Counted from the stretch's first letter, positions 16,740 to 25,820 are shown. The stretch: 64,000 bases of DNA from KK5 sp034043675 (GCF_034043675.1 NZ_JAXCLA010000001.1:186001-250000), one strand, 5' to 3'. Translations and numbers: made by a program. Notes: generated from the letters alone by a model not told the origin.

Positions 16740-18026
16740 TCAGATCGCGCGCCGATCCTCGATCACCCGCCCGTCGTTGGGCAGGCTTCCGGCCTCCAGC
16801 AGTTCCACCTCGCCGCGCAGCTTCGTCACCTCGCGCAGCGCGGCCGCAATGCGCTCGGCCAGCCCTTCCGGCGGCGCATCAGTCAATTCCACCCGCAGGC
16901 ACATGCGATCGTTGGCGAGTTCGCCCTCGACCACCAGCCGCGCGCGGCCGATCTCCGGGAAGCGCCTGACGACCTCGGCGACCTGGCCCGCATGCACGAA
17001 CATGCCGCGCACCTTGGCCGACTGGTCGGCGCGACCCAGCCAGCCGCGGATGCGGGTGTTCGTGCGGCCGCTCGGGCAGGCACCCGGCAGCACGGCGGAG
17101 AGGTCGCCGGTGGCGAAGCGGATCAGCGGGTAGTCCGGGTTCAAGGTGCTGACGACGACCTCGCCGACCTCGCCATCCGGCACCGGGTCGCCGGTGCCCG
17201 GCCGCACGATCTCCACCAGCACGCCTTCGTCGAGCACCAGGCCTTCGCGCGCGCTGGTTTCGTAAGCGATCAAGCCCAGGTCGGCCGTCGCGTAGCACTG
17301 GTAGGCGGAGACGCCGCGGGCGGCAAGCCAGTCGCGTAGCGCCACGGGAAAGGCCTCGCCGCTGACCAGGGCCTTGGTGATCGAACGCACCGACCGGCCC
17401 TGCTCCTCCGCCTTCTCGAGCAGGATCTTCAGGAAGCTGGGCGTGCCGACATAGGCCTGCGGCCGCAGGTCGGCGATGGCCTGCAGCTGCAGTTCGGTGT
17501 TGCCGACGCCGCCCGGGAACACGGCGCAGCCCAGCGCGGCAGCGGCGCTTTCCATCATCGAGCCGGCCGGTGTCAGGTGGTAGCTGAAGCTGTTGTGCGC
17601 CAAGTCGCCGGCGCGGAAACCGGCGGCGAACAGCGCGCGGGCCAGGCGCCAGTAGTCTGTCGCCTCGCCCTCGGGCTCGTAGATCGGCCCGGGTGACTGG
17701 AAGACCTTGCGCGCACCGCGCCGGTACACGAGGCCCGCCCAACCGACGGTGGCATGGCCGCCGAAGGGGTCGCCGCCGCTGCCGCGCTGAGCCTGCTGGC
17801 GCGCCAGCAGCTCGGGCTTGCGAGTGACCGGCAGGCGCGCCAGCGCGGCGCGGCTGTTGACCTTGGCAGGTTCCACGCCGGCCAGCAGTTCGGCGAAAGC
17901 AGGCGCATGGGCCTGCGCGTGCGCGATCTGGCCAGCCAGCGCCTGCAGCAGCGCCTGCTCGCGCTCGGCCGGGTCGCGCGTTTCCAGCGCGTCGTGAAAG
18001 TGCGGTGCCATGGTGGTGGCGCTCAC
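16740..18026 (-). CDS. Phenylacetate-CoA-ligase-like AMP-forming enzyme
   Basis: A 428-residue ANL-superfamily adenylating enzyme of the PaaK type: AGDLAHNSFSYHLTPAG, YVGTPSFLKILLEKAEE, ALVSGEAFPVALRDW, a central YATADLGLIAYE (PaaK-type acyl-adenylate motif), RFATGDLSAVLPG and the C-terminal GMFVHAGQVAEVV segment. The usual Ser/Gly/Thr-rich P-loop of the longer ligases is not evident, as in PaaK-like shorter enzymes. The GTG at 18026 overlaps the stop of the 102-residue protein gene (GTGA) and is favoured; an internal ATG at 18011 is the alternative. As the last gene of the ligase-Liv operon, it probably activates the imported acid. The substrate is unknown. Confidence 0.82.
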   Translation of the reverse strand: MSATTMAPHFHDALETRDPAEREQALLQALAGQIAHAQAHAPAFAELLAGVEPAKVNSRAALARLPVTRKPELLARQQAQRGSGGDPFGGHATVGWAGLVYRRGARKVFQSPGPIYEPEGEATDYWRLARALFAAGFRAGDLAHNSFSYHLTPAGSMMESAAAALGCAVFPGGVGNTELQLQAIADLRPQAYVGTPSFLKILLEKAEEQGRSVRSITKALVSGEAFPVALRDWLAARGVSAYQCYATADLGLIAYETSAREGLVLDEGVLVEIVRPGTGDPVPDGEVGEVVVSTLNPDYPLIRFATGDLSAVLPGACPSGRTNTRIRGWLGRADQSAKVRGMFVHAGQVAEVVRRFPEIGRARLVVEGELANDRMCLRVELTDAPPEGLAERIAAALREVTKLRGEVELLEAGSLPNDGRVIEDRRAI

Positions 18027-18331
18027 GGCGTCTCGTCGGTCCACAGCCCGACGCGGCGCTTGATCTCGTCGTGCAGCCGCCGCACCTCGGCGGCGTTCTT
18101 GCAATCGCGCTTCTCCCACTCGGGGCTGCGCGCCGGGCGCTTGACCAGGCGCGCATGCAGGCCCTGCTCGTCCGCACTGAGTTCCAGCACCGGCTGGCCC
18201 TGCAGCTCGAACAGGCCCGGCTTGCCGCCGCGCTCGGCCAGCGGCCGCAGGTCGCGCAAGTTGCGCCGCAGCGTCAACAGCGCCTCGTCGGGCTTGAACG
18301 GTGGCAGGGCGAAGAAATCGTCGTTGCTCAT
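18023..18331 (-). CDS. Small conserved-looking protein of unknown function in the Liv/ligase operon
   Basis: I do not recognise this 102-residue protein. It is soluble and charged, beginning MSNDDFFALPPFKPDEALL, with helical central segments, a short beta-like GLFELQGQPVLELS stretch and a basic C-terminus containing a single Cys. There is no signal peptide or membrane helix. It lies 19 bp after livF and overlaps the next ligase by 4 bp, so it is very likely translated as part of the operon. Codon use matches its neighbours. Confidence 0.7.
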   Translation of the reverse strand: MSNDDFFALPPFKPDEALLTLRRNLRDLRPLAERGGKPGLFELQGQPVLELSADEQGLHARLVKRPARSPEWEKRDCKNAAEVRRLHDEIKRRVGLWTDETP

Positions 18332-18350
18332 TGCGGCATTCCTCCTGGCG

Positions 18351-19163
18351 TCAGGCTAGCCAACGTTTACGGCGCTTGTAGCTCTTCACGTCGCGGAAGC
18401 TCTTGCGGTCGCCCCCGCCCATGCCGAGGTAGAACTCCTTGACGTCCTCATTTTCGGCGAGCTGCCTCGCGGCGCCGTCCATCACGACGCGGCCGTTCTC
18501 GAGGATGTAGCCGTAGTCGGCGTAGCACAGCGCCATCGTCGTGTTCTGCTCGGCCAGCAGGAAGGTCGTGCCCTCCTTGGCGTTCAGGTCCCGCACGATC
18601 TCGAACACCTCCTCGACGATCTGCGGCGCCAGGCCCATCGAGGGCTCGTCCAGCAGCACCATCTTCGGGTTGGCCATCAACGCTCGGCCGATCGCGCACA
18701 TCTGCTGCTCGCCACCGGAGGTGTAGGCCGCCTGCGAGGAGCGGCGCGTCTTCAGCCGCGGGAAGTAGGCATAGACCTTCTCCAGCGTCTGCGCCACGGC
18801 CGCCTTGCCATCGCTGCGCGTGTAGGCCCCGGTGAGCAGGTTCTCCTCGATGCTCAGGTGCGCGAAGCAGTGCCGGCCCTCCATCACCTGGATCACGCCG
18901 CGCCGCACCATCTCGGCGGTGCCGAGCTTCTCGACGCGCTCGCCGCGCAGCGCGATCGAACCCTTGGTCACCTCGCCACGCTCGCCCGCCAGCAGGTTGC
19001 TGACCGCGCGCAGGGTCGTCGTCTTGCCAGCACCGTTGCCGCCCAGCAGCGCGACGATGCTGCCCTCGCGCACCTGCAGCGACACGCCCTTCAGCACCAG
19101 GATCACGTGGTTGTAGATGACCTCGATGCCGTTGACGTCGAGGAGGACGGCGGGCGCATTCAT
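18351..19163 (-). CDS. livF: Branched-chain-type ABC transporter ATP-binding protein, LivF-like
   Basis: The 270-residue ATPase has Walker A GGNGAGKTTTL, the signature region YTSGGEQQMCAIGRAL (a variant of LSGGQ with TSGGE), Walker B MVLLDEPSMGLAP and a switch His-free AEQNTTMAL, as is usual for LivF. A C-terminal tail of about 20 residues is Lys/Arg-rich (KSYKRRKRW). It partners LivG at the LivHM permease. It begins 1 bp after the substrate-binding protein stop. The TSGGE signature is common in this aromatic/acyl-acid-linked subfamily. Confidence 0.9.
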   Translation of the reverse strand: MNAPAVLLDVNGIEVIYNHVILVLKGVSLQVREGSIVALLGGNGAGKTTTLRAVSNLLAGERGEVTKGSIALRGERVEKLGTAEMVRRGVIQVMEGRHCFAHLSIEENLLTGAYTRSDGKAAVAQTLEKVYAYFPRLKTRRSSQAAYTSGGEQQMCAIGRALMANPKMVLLDEPSMGLAPQIVEEVFEIVRDLNAKEGTTFLLAEQNTTMALCYADYGYILENGRVVMDGAARQLAENEDVKEFYLGMGGGDRKSFRDVKSYKRRKRWLA

Positions 19164-19164
19164 A

Positions 19165-20475
19165 TCAGGACTGGCAGTCTTCCGGCGTACGCCGCGTGAT
19201 CTTCTTGTCCGCGGCGTACTTGTCCGCCGCCGCCTTCACCATCGGCTTCAGGATCGCCGTGTCGGCCTCCAGCCAGTCGGAGCTGAAGTTCCACTTCGTG
19301 CCGTCCCAGGTCTGCACGCGCGCCCAGGTCGAGCCCATGTGGTCGGCGCAGCTGGTGCTGATCGGCCGCATCACGCCGGCGAAGCCCAGCGCGTCGAGCT
19401 TCTTCTGGTCCAGCGCCAGGTTCTCCAGGCCCCAGCGGACCTGCTCGCCGGTCATCACCTTGCCCTTGCCGAAGCGCTCCTGCGCGCGGCGCACCGCCTC
19501 GACGCTGAGCATCTGGATGATCATGCCGCGCGTGTACAGCACCGAGCCGACCTCGTCCTTCGGGCCCGTGCCCTGGCCCTTCTCGTGCACGTACTTCAGG
19601 ATGTCCTGGATCACCTTCGGCTGCTGGCCCGCGCTGTTCAGGTTCAGCGCGTTGTAGCCCTTGGCGCCCTCGCCGACGTCCTTGACGTCCGGCTCCGCGC
19701 CGGCCCACCAGACGCCGTACATCTTCTCGCGCGGGTAGCCGGTGGCCTGGGCCTCCTTCAGCGCAGTGGAGTTCATCACGCCCCAGCCCCACAGCAGCAC
19801 GTAGTCGGGCCGCTGCTGGCGCACCTGCAGCCAGGCGGACTTCTGCTCGACGCCGGGCGCCGTCACCGGGATCTTGACCAGCTCGAAGCCGTTCATCTTG
19901 CTGCGCTCCTCCAGCATCGGCATCGGCTCCTTGCCGAAGGGCGAGTCGTGATAGACCAGCGCGATCTTCTTGCCCTTGAGCTTGTCGAAGCCGCCCTCTT
20001 TCTTGGCGATCTGCTGGATCAGCATGTCGGCCGCGGTCCAGTAGCTGCCCATCAGCGGGAAGTTCCACTTGAAGACGTTACCGTCCTGCGCGGCGGAGAG
20101 GCCGTAGCCCAGGGTCAGCAGCGGGATCTTGTCGACCGGGGCCTTCTCGGTCAGCGCGAAGGTGATGCCGGTGGCCTGCGGGTCGATCATGCTGGCGCCC
20201 TTGCCCTTGAGCCGCTCGTAGCACTCGACGCCCTTGTCGGTGGCGTAGCCGGTCTCGCACTCCTCGAAGGTCAGCTTGACGCCGTTGATGCCGCCGTCGC
20301 GCGCGTTGATCAGCTTGATGTAGTCCTGCTTGCCGTTGGCCCAGGGCGTGCCGTTGGGCGCGTAGGGGCCGGTGCGGTAGACCAGCAAGGGGAAGAACTG
20401 CTCCTTCGCCGGCTGGGCCTGCGCCCCCGCGGCGACCATGACGCTGAGGATCATCGTTAGCCACTGTCTTCTCAT
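19165..20475 (-). CDS. Branched-chain-type ABC transporter substrate-binding protein
   Basis: The 436-residue protein has a signal peptide (about 1-21, ending AGAQA) and a Peripla_BP_6 fold: PLLVYRTGPYAPNGTPWANG near the mature N-terminus, INGVKLTFEECETGYATDKGVECYERL, and IALVYHDSPFGKEPMP. It is longer than LivJ/LivK (about 370) and belongs to the subfamily found with acyl-CoA ligases. Two Cys pairs could form disulfides. The ligand is probably not an amino acid, given the neighbouring ligases; that is inference. It sits between livM and livF in the operon. Confidence 0.88.
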   Translation of the reverse strand: MRRQWLTMILSVMVAAGAQAQPAKEQFFPLLVYRTGPYAPNGTPWANGKQDYIKLINARDGGINGVKLTFEECETGYATDKGVECYERLKGKGASMIDPQATGITFALTEKAPVDKIPLLTLGYGLSAAQDGNVFKWNFPLMGSYWTAADMLIQQIAKKEGGFDKLKGKKIALVYHDSPFGKEPMPMLEERSKMNGFELVKIPVTAPGVEQKSAWLQVRQQRPDYVLLWGWGVMNSTALKEAQATGYPREKMYGVWWAGAEPDVKDVGEGAKGYNALNLNSAGQQPKVIQDILKYVHEKGQGTGPKDEVGSVLYTRGMIIQMLSVEAVRRAQERFGKGKVMTGEQVRWGLENLALDQKKLDALGFAGVMRPISTSCADHMGSTWARVQTWDGTKWNFSSDWLEADTAILKPMVKAAADKYAADKKITRRTPEDCQS

Positions 20476-20495
20476 GCTTGTCTCCTTGTTGTGGA

Positions 20496-21560
20496 TCAGT
20501 GAGGGAAAGGCCAGAGCCGCAGCTTCTCCTTGGCCGTGGCCCACAGCCGGGCCAGGCCGTGCGGCTCGACGATCAGGAAGAACACGATCAGCACGCCGAA
20601 GACCATGCTGGTCAGGTGCGAGGACATCGCGGTGGACAGCGGCAGATGCAGCAGCTGCGGCAGGCGCTCCAGCGCGATCGGCAGCAGCACGATGAAGGCG
20701 GCGCCGAGGAAGCCGCCCATGATCGAGCCGAGCCCGCCGATGATCACCATGAAGAGGAGCTGGAACGAGCGGTCGATGTTGAAGGCCGCCGGCTCCCAGG
20801 CGCCGAGGTGGACGAAGCCCCATAGCCCGCCAGCTACGCCGACGATGAAGGCGCTGACCGCGAAGGCGGTCAGCTTCGCGTGCACCGGCCGGATGCCGAT
20901 GACGGCCGCGGCCACATCCATGTCGCGCATCGCCATCCATTCGCGGCCGATGCCCGAGCGCACCAGGTTCTTCGCCAGCAGCGCGAAGACGACGGCGAAG
21001 GACAGGCACAGCAGGTACTTGGATGCCGGGCTTTCGATCGGAATACCAAACACATTCAGCCCGCTGACGCCGACCGAGCCGGATTCCGAGCCGTTGGTGA
21101 CGAACTTCAGGCGCAGCGCCGCCCAGTCGACGAAGAACTGCGCCGCCAAGGTCGCCACCGCCAGGTAGAGCCCGCGGATGCGCAGCGAGGGCACGCCGAA
21201 GATCACGCCGACCACCGTCGCGCAGCAGCCGCCCAGCAGCAGCGAGACGATCAGCGGCAGGCCCTCGATGCGAGCCTGCGCGTTGTAGGCCGCGTAGGCG
21301 CCGACGGCCATGAAGGCGCCGGTGCCCAGCGAGATCTGGCCGCAGTAGCCGACGAGGACGTTCAGGCCCAGCGCGGCCAGCGAGAGGATTAGGAAGGGAA
21401 CGAGGATCGCGCGCAGCAGGTACTCGGGGGCCGCGAGCGGCACGATCACGAAGGCCGTCAACAAGAGCAGCGCCATCGCGATGCGGTCCTGGCGGATCGG
21501 CAGGATCTGCTGGTCCGCGCGGTAGCTGGATTTGAACTGGCCGTTTTCTCTGTAGAGCAT
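20496..21560 (-). CDS. livM: Branched-chain-type ABC transporter permease, LivM-like
   Basis: The 354-residue polytopic permease has about nine TM segments. Family features are LNVLVGYCGQISLGTGAFMAVGAYAAY, the SLRIRGLYLAVATLAAQFF segment, the cytoplasmic coupling motif GREWMAMRDMDVAAAVIGI and FMVIIGGLGSIMGGFLGA. The ATG at 21560 gives an N-terminal cytoplasmic stretch of about 28 residues before TM1. It starts 4 bp after livH. It forms a heterodimeric channel with LivH. Confidence 0.92.
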   Translation of the reverse strand: MLYRENGQFKSSYRADQQILPIRQDRIAMALLLLTAFVIVPLAAPEYLLRAILVPFLILSLAALGLNVLVGYCGQISLGTGAFMAVGAYAAYNAQARIEGLPLIVSLLLGGCCATVVGVIFGVPSLRIRGLYLAVATLAAQFFVDWAALRLKFVTNGSESGSVGVSGLNVFGIPIESPASKYLLCLSFAVVFALLAKNLVRSGIGREWMAMRDMDVAAAVIGIRPVHAKLTAFAVSAFIVGVAGGLWGFVHLGAWEPAAFNIDRSFQLLFMVIIGGLGSIMGGFLGAAFIVLLPIALERLPQLLHLPLSTAMSSHLTSMVFGVLIVFFLIVEPHGLARLWATAKEKLRLWPFPH

Positions 21561-21564
21561 GGCG

Positions 21565-22497
21565 TCAGACCCGGTCGATGATCTTCTCGCCAAACAGCCC
21601 CTGTGGCCGCACGAGAAGGAACAGCAGCGCCAGCACATAGGCGAACCAGATCTCGATCCCGCCACCCAGCATCGGCCCGATGTAGATCTCCGATAGCTTC
21701 TCGCCGACGCCGATCACCAGCCCGCCGACGATGGCGCCCGGGATCGAGGTGAGCCCGCCGAGGATCACCACCGGCAGCGCCTTCAGCGCCACCAGCGACA
21801 GCGAGAACTGCACGCCCAGCTTGCTGCCCCAGATCACGCCGGCCACCAGCGCGACGAAGCCGGCCACGCTCCAGACGATGATCCAGATCGTCGACAGCGG
21901 GATGCCGATGGACTGCGCCGCCTGATGGTCGTCGGCCACCGCACGCAGCGCGCGGCCGGTCGCGGTCTTCTGGAAGAACAGCGCCAGCAGCGCGACCAGC
22001 ACGGTGGCGATCAGCGCCGAGTAGAGGTCTTCCTTGCTGATCAGGATGCCGCCCTGGAACAGCGACTCGGCGACGATGACCGGATCCTTGGGCATGCCGA
22101 CGTCGATCTTGTAGATGTCGTTGCCGAACAGGGTCTGGCCCAGGCCGTCGAGGAAGTAGGTGAAGCCCAGCGTCGCCATCAGCAGCGTGATGCCTTCCTG
22201 GTTCACGAGGCGCGAGAGCGCCAGCTTCTCCACCGCGATCGCGACGAGCACCATCACCGCCAGCGCCAGCGCGAAGGCCAGCACGTTGGCGACAATCGGG
22301 TTGGCCAGCGCCGGCACCCACTGCGGAATCCACTCGGCGAAGCGCGCCATCGCCAGCGCCGCGAACAGCACCATCGCACCCTGCGCGAAATTGAACACGC
22401 CGCTGGCCTTGTAGATCAGCACGAAGCCCAGCGCGATCAGCGAATAGAGCATGCCGGCCATCAGACCGCCGATCAGGGTTTCGAGGAAGAAGCCCAT
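21565..22497 (-). CDS. livH: Branched-chain-type ABC transporter permease, LivH-like
   Basis: The 310-residue permease has eight or so TM helices. Typical LivH elements: LIGGLMAGMLYSLIALGFVLIYKASGVFNFAQGAM, the coupling segment TATGRALRAVADDHQAAQSIGI and ALPVVILGGLTSIPGAIVGGLVIG. Its start shares one base with the livG stop (TGATG), so it is translationally coupled. The partner permease is LivM. Confidence 0.92.
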   Translation of the reverse strand: MGFFLETLIGGLMAGMLYSLIALGFVLIYKASGVFNFAQGAMVLFAALAMARFAEWIPQWVPALANPIVANVLAFALALAVMVLVAIAVEKLALSRLVNQEGITLLMATLGFTYFLDGLGQTLFGNDIYKIDVGMPKDPVIVAESLFQGGILISKEDLYSALIATVLVALLALFFQKTATGRALRAVADDHQAAQSIGIPLSTIWIIVWSVAGFVALVAGVIWGSKLGVQFSLSLVALKALPVVILGGLTSIPGAIVGGLVIGVGEKLSEIYIGPMLGGGIEIWFAYVLALLFLLVRPQGLFGEKIIDRV

Positions 22498-23279
22498 CAG
22501 TGAGAGGTCCCCAGGTAGGCCTTGATCACTTCGGGATTGGCGCGCACCTCGGCAGGCGCGCCGTCGCCGATCTTGCGGCCGTAGTCCAGCACGACGACGC
22601 GGTCCGAGATGTCCATCACCACGCCCATGTCGTGCTCGATCAGCACGATGGTCGTGCCGAACTCCTCGTTGACGTCGAGGATGAAGCGGCACATGTCCTG
22701 CTTTTCTTCGACGTTCATGCCGGCCATCGGCTCGTCCAGCAGCAGCACCTGGGGCTCCATCGCCAGCGCCCGGCCCAGGTCCACGCGCTTCTGCAGGCCA
22801 TAGGGCAGCCGGCCGACCGGCGTCTTGCGATACGCCTGGATCTCGAGGAAATCGATGATGCGCTCGACCTTCTCGCGCTGCGCGATTTCCTCGCGCTCGG
22901 CCGGGCCGAAGCGCAGGGCCTGCCAGAACAGGTTGCAGCGCATGTGCAGGTTGCGGCCGGTCATGATGTTGTCCAGCACGCTCATGCCCTTGAACAGCGC
23001 CAGGTTCTGGAAGGTGCGCGCCACGCCCATCTGCGCGACCTGGCGCGAGTTCATGTGCCGGAAGGTCTGGCCGCGGAAGGTGATCGCGCCCTCGCTGGGC
23101 TGGTAGACGCCGTTGATGCAGTTGAGCATCGAGCTTTTTCCCGCGCCGTTGGGACCGATGATGGCGCGGATCTCGTGCTCGCGGACGTCGAAGGAAATGT
23201 CGCTGAGCGCCTTGACGCCGCCGAACTGCACGCTGATGTTGCGCACGTCGAGGATCACCTCGCCCACATCTCTTTTCAT
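22497..23279 (-). CDS. livG: Branched-chain-type ABC transporter ATP-binding protein, LivG-like
   Basis: The 260-residue ATPase has Walker A GPNGAGKSSMLN, Q-loop VARTFQNLALF, signature RLPYGLQKRVDLGRAL (degenerate: PYGLQ instead of LSGGQ), Walker B VLLLDEPMAGMN and switch IEHDMGVVMD. The PYGLQ variant is characteristic of LivG-like proteins of ligase-linked clusters. The start overlaps the upstream ligase stop by 4 bp (ATGA). Confidence 0.92.
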   Translation of the reverse strand: MKRDVGEVILDVRNISVQFGGVKALSDISFDVREHEIRAIIGPNGAGKSSMLNCINGVYQPSEGAITFRGQTFRHMNSRQVAQMGVARTFQNLALFKGMSVLDNIMTGRNLHMRCNLFWQALRFGPAEREEIAQREKVERIIDFLEIQAYRKTPVGRLPYGLQKRVDLGRALAMEPQVLLLDEPMAGMNVEEKQDMCRFILDVNEEFGTTIVLIEHDMGVVMDISDRVVVLDYGRKIGDGAPAEVRANPEVIKAYLGTSH

Positions 23280-25207
23280 GCGCTCACCGCCTCGACGTCG
23301 ACGATGCGCAGGTCCGCCGCCACCGTGCCGCTGCGGCCGTCCTCGAACTTCACCGCGGTCTGGATGAATTGCGAGCACTTGCCGCCGTACAGCGCGTCGA
23401 TCAGCACGCCGTACTTGTCGGCGATGGCGCCGCGGCGGACCTTGCGGGTGCGGGTCAGTTCGCCGTCGTCGGCATCGAGCTCCTTGTGCAGGATCAGGAA
23501 GCGGCTGATCTGGCTGCCGGCCAGCAGCTTGTCGCGGGCCAGGTCGGCGTTGACCTGGCGCACGCACTCGGCGATCAACTCGTAGACCTCGGGCTTGGCG
23601 GCCAGGTCGGTGTAGCCCGCATAGGGCAGGTTGCGCCGCTCGGCCCAGTTGCCGACGGCGTCGAAGTCGATGTTGACGAAGGCGCAGACCTGCTCGCGCC
23701 CGTCGCCGAAGGCCACGGCCTCCTTGATGTGCGGAAAGAACTTCAGCTTGTTCTCCACATACTTGGGCGCGAACATCGCGCCGCAGCGCATGCGGCCGAC
23801 GTCCTTCGCGCGGTCGATGATCTTCAGGTGCCCGTCGCCGTCGATGAAGCCGGCGTCGCCGGTGCGGAACCAGCCCTCGCCGTCCAGCACCTCGGACGTC
23901 GCGGCCTCGTTCTTGTAGTAGCCCTTCAGCAGGCCGGGCGAGCGGATGAAGATCTCGCCGCCGTCCGCCAGCCGCAGCTCGACGCCTTCGATCGGAACGC
24001 CGACGGTGTCGGAGCGGGCCTGATCGTCCGGCTGCAGGCAGACGAATACGGCCGTCTCGGTGGAGCCGTAAAGCTGTTTCAGATTGATGCCGATGCTGCG
24101 GTAGAAGCTGAACAGGTCGGGCCCGATCGCCTCGCCGGCCGTGTAGGCCACGCGCACGCGCGACAGGCCCAGCGTGTTGCGCAGCGGGCCGTAGATCAAG
24201 GCATTGCCTAAGGCGTATTTCAAGCGGTCCGCGGTGCCGACCGGCTTGCCGTCCATCAGCGCCGGGCCGACTCTGCGCGCCAGCGCCATGCAGCGCTCGA
24301 ACAACCAGCGCTTGGGCGCGGAGGCGTCTTCCATGCGGATCATCACGCGCGTCAGCAGGCCCTCGAACACGCGCGGCGGCGCGAAGTAGTAGGTCGGGCC
24401 GATCTCCTTCAGGTCGATCTCGACGGTGCTGGCCGACTCCGGGCAATTGACGACGTAGCCCACCGCCAGCCACTGCGCGTAGCTGAAGATGTTCTGGCCG
24501 ATCCAGGCCGGCGGCAGGTAGGCGAGCACCTCCTCGCGCTCGGTCAGCTTGTCGAAGCGCTGGCCAGCCAGCGCGCGGTCGATCAGGCTGGCGTGCGTGT
24601 GGACGACGCCCTTCGGGTTGCCGGTGGTGCCGGAGGTGAAGAACAGTGCGGCCACGTCCTCGGGTCGGGCGGCGGCGATGCGCTCTTCAACATACGCCGG
24701 ATGACCGGTGGCATGCCGGCGGCCCTCCTCGCGCAAGGTGTCGAGCGCGGCCAGGCCCGGCTCCTCGTACTTGCGCAGGCCGCGCGGGTCGTCGTACCAG
24801 ATCCGCGCCAGGCCCGGGCAGTGCTCGCGGATCTCCAGCAGCTTGTCCACCTGCTCCTGGTCCTCGACGACCGCGAAGGCGATCTCGGCGTTGTTGATCG
24901 GGAAGACGAATTCGGTGGCCACCGCATCCTGGTACAGCGGCACGGGGATCGCGCCGAGCGACTGCGCGGCCAGCATCGAGGCATAGAGCCGCGGGCGGTT
25001 CTCGCCGATCACGACGAGGTGCTGGCCCGCACCCAGGCCGGCGGCGGCAAGGCCGTGCGCGAACTCGCGCACCAGCGCCGCCAGCTCGCGCCAGCTGAGC
25101 GTCTGCCAGATGCCGTACTCCTTCTCGCGCAACGCCGCGGCGTCGGGACGCGCCGCCGCGAGGGCCAGCAGAAGCCGGGGAAAGGTCGTGGTCGCCAGGT
25201 GATCCAT
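23276..25207 (-). CDS. Long-chain acyl-CoA synthetase-like AMP-binding enzyme
   Basis: The 643-residue ANL-superfamily ligase has P-loop FFTSGTTGNPKGVVHTHAS, the QLYGSTETAVFVCLQ motif, GWFRTGDAGFIDGDGHL and the C-terminal hinge IIDRAKDVG. Length and the FVNIDFDAVGNWAE segment match the long-chain fatty acid/aromatic acid CoA ligases that lead Liv-type operons. Predicted reaction: carboxylate + ATP + CoA to acyl-CoA + AMP + PPi. The start at 25207 (MDHLATTTFPRLL) fits the family; an ATG at 25240 in frame is possible, and no strong ribosome site distinguishes them. It is the first gene of the eight-gene operon and divergent from the antitoxin gene. Confidence 0.88.
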   Translation of the reverse strand: MDHLATTTFPRLLLALAAARPDAAALREKEYGIWQTLSWRELAALVREFAHGLAAAGLGAGQHLVVIGENRPRLYASMLAAQSLGAIPVPLYQDAVATEFVFPINNAEIAFAVVEDQEQVDKLLEIREHCPGLARIWYDDPRGLRKYEEPGLAALDTLREEGRRHATGHPAYVEERIAAARPEDVAALFFTSGTTGNPKGVVHTHASLIDRALAGQRFDKLTEREEVLAYLPPAWIGQNIFSYAQWLAVGYVVNCPESASTVEIDLKEIGPTYYFAPPRVFEGLLTRVMIRMEDASAPKRWLFERCMALARRVGPALMDGKPVGTADRLKYALGNALIYGPLRNTLGLSRVRVAYTAGEAIGPDLFSFYRSIGINLKQLYGSTETAVFVCLQPDDQARSDTVGVPIEGVELRLADGGEIFIRSPGLLKGYYKNEAATSEVLDGEGWFRTGDAGFIDGDGHLKIIDRAKDVGRMRCGAMFAPKYVENKLKFFPHIKEAVAFGDGREQVCAFVNIDFDAVGNWAERRNLPYAGYTDLAAKPEVYELIAECVRQVNADLARDKLLAGSQISRFLILHKELDADDGELTRTRKVRRGAIADKYGVLIDALYGGKCSQFIQTAVKFEDGRSGTVAADLRIVDVEAVSA

Positions 25208-25344
25208 GGTCGCCGCCGTGTTATGTCTCCTGCGAGGCATGGTAGGCGGCGCATTGACGCCTCGTTGTCGTTGCAACGACATTCCTAGGGTCAATGCCGG
25301 GCGCACTTTCCCGCAAGCAGAAAGTCCACTTTCGTACCATTTAA

Positions 25345-25372
25345 TTGAATTAGTTCTTAAACGGTCTAGAAT
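25345..25372 (+). promoter_or_regulatory. Candidate sigma-70 promoter of the Xre/RES module
   Basis: TTGAAT (25345-25350) and TAGAAT (25367-25372) are separated by 16 bp, 30 bp before the antitoxin ATG. The surrounding stretch, about 25330-25375, is markedly AT-rich for this window and contains TTAA-flanked dyads that could serve antitoxin autoregulation. Confidence 0.55.
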
Positions 25373-25401
25373 GACAAGCATTGCACGACTGGAGTTCCGC
25401 C

Positions 25402-25815
25402 ATGTCCGCCGTCCTCGCCCACCGCTCGCCGCCCGTCGATCTGCAGACACCGGCCGCCGCCGCCGCGGCCCTGCGCACCTTCTTCAACATCGCCGCTGCC
25501 TGGGATCTCAGCAACGCCGAACAGCAGCGCCTGCTGGGCTGCGGGCGCACGGCCTTCTTCGACTGGAAGGCGGGCCGCGTCAAGTCGGCGCTGGACGGCG
25601 CTACGCTCGAGCGCCTGTCGCACCTGTTCGGCATTTACGGCTCACTGCAGATCCTGCTGCCGCTGCCGGAGCGTGCGAACGCCTGGATCAAGAAAGCCAA
25701 CAGCGCACCGCTGTTCGGCGGACGCTCGGCCTTAGACAGGATGCTCGGCGGCCAGGTGTCCGACCTGTTCGTCGTCCGGCAGTACCTCGACGCGCAACGC
25801 GGCGGCTGGGCTTGA
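25402..25815 (+). CDS. Xre/MbcA/ParS-type antitoxin
   Basis: The 137-residue protein has an N-terminal Xre-like helical DNA-binding region (about 20-75, with LGCGRTAFFDWKAG as recognition region) and a C-terminal MbcA/ParS toxin-binding domain (formerly DUF2384): LERLSHLFGIYGSLQILLP, ANAWIKKANSAPLFGGRSALDRML, VRQYLDAQRGGW. This architecture pairs with RES-domain toxins. The ATG at 25402 is preferred, with GGAG 7 bp upstream; a TTG at 25381 is in frame. The toxin gene follows after 160 bp rather than the usual overlap. Confidence 0.85.
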   Translation: MSAVLAHRSPPVDLQTPAAAAAALRTFFNIAAAWDLSNAEQQRLLGCGRTAFFDWKAGRVKSALDGATLERLSHLFGIYGSLQILLPLPERANAWIKKANSAPLFGGRSALDRMLGGQVSDLFVVRQYLDAQRGGWA

Positions 25816-25820
25816 CATAG

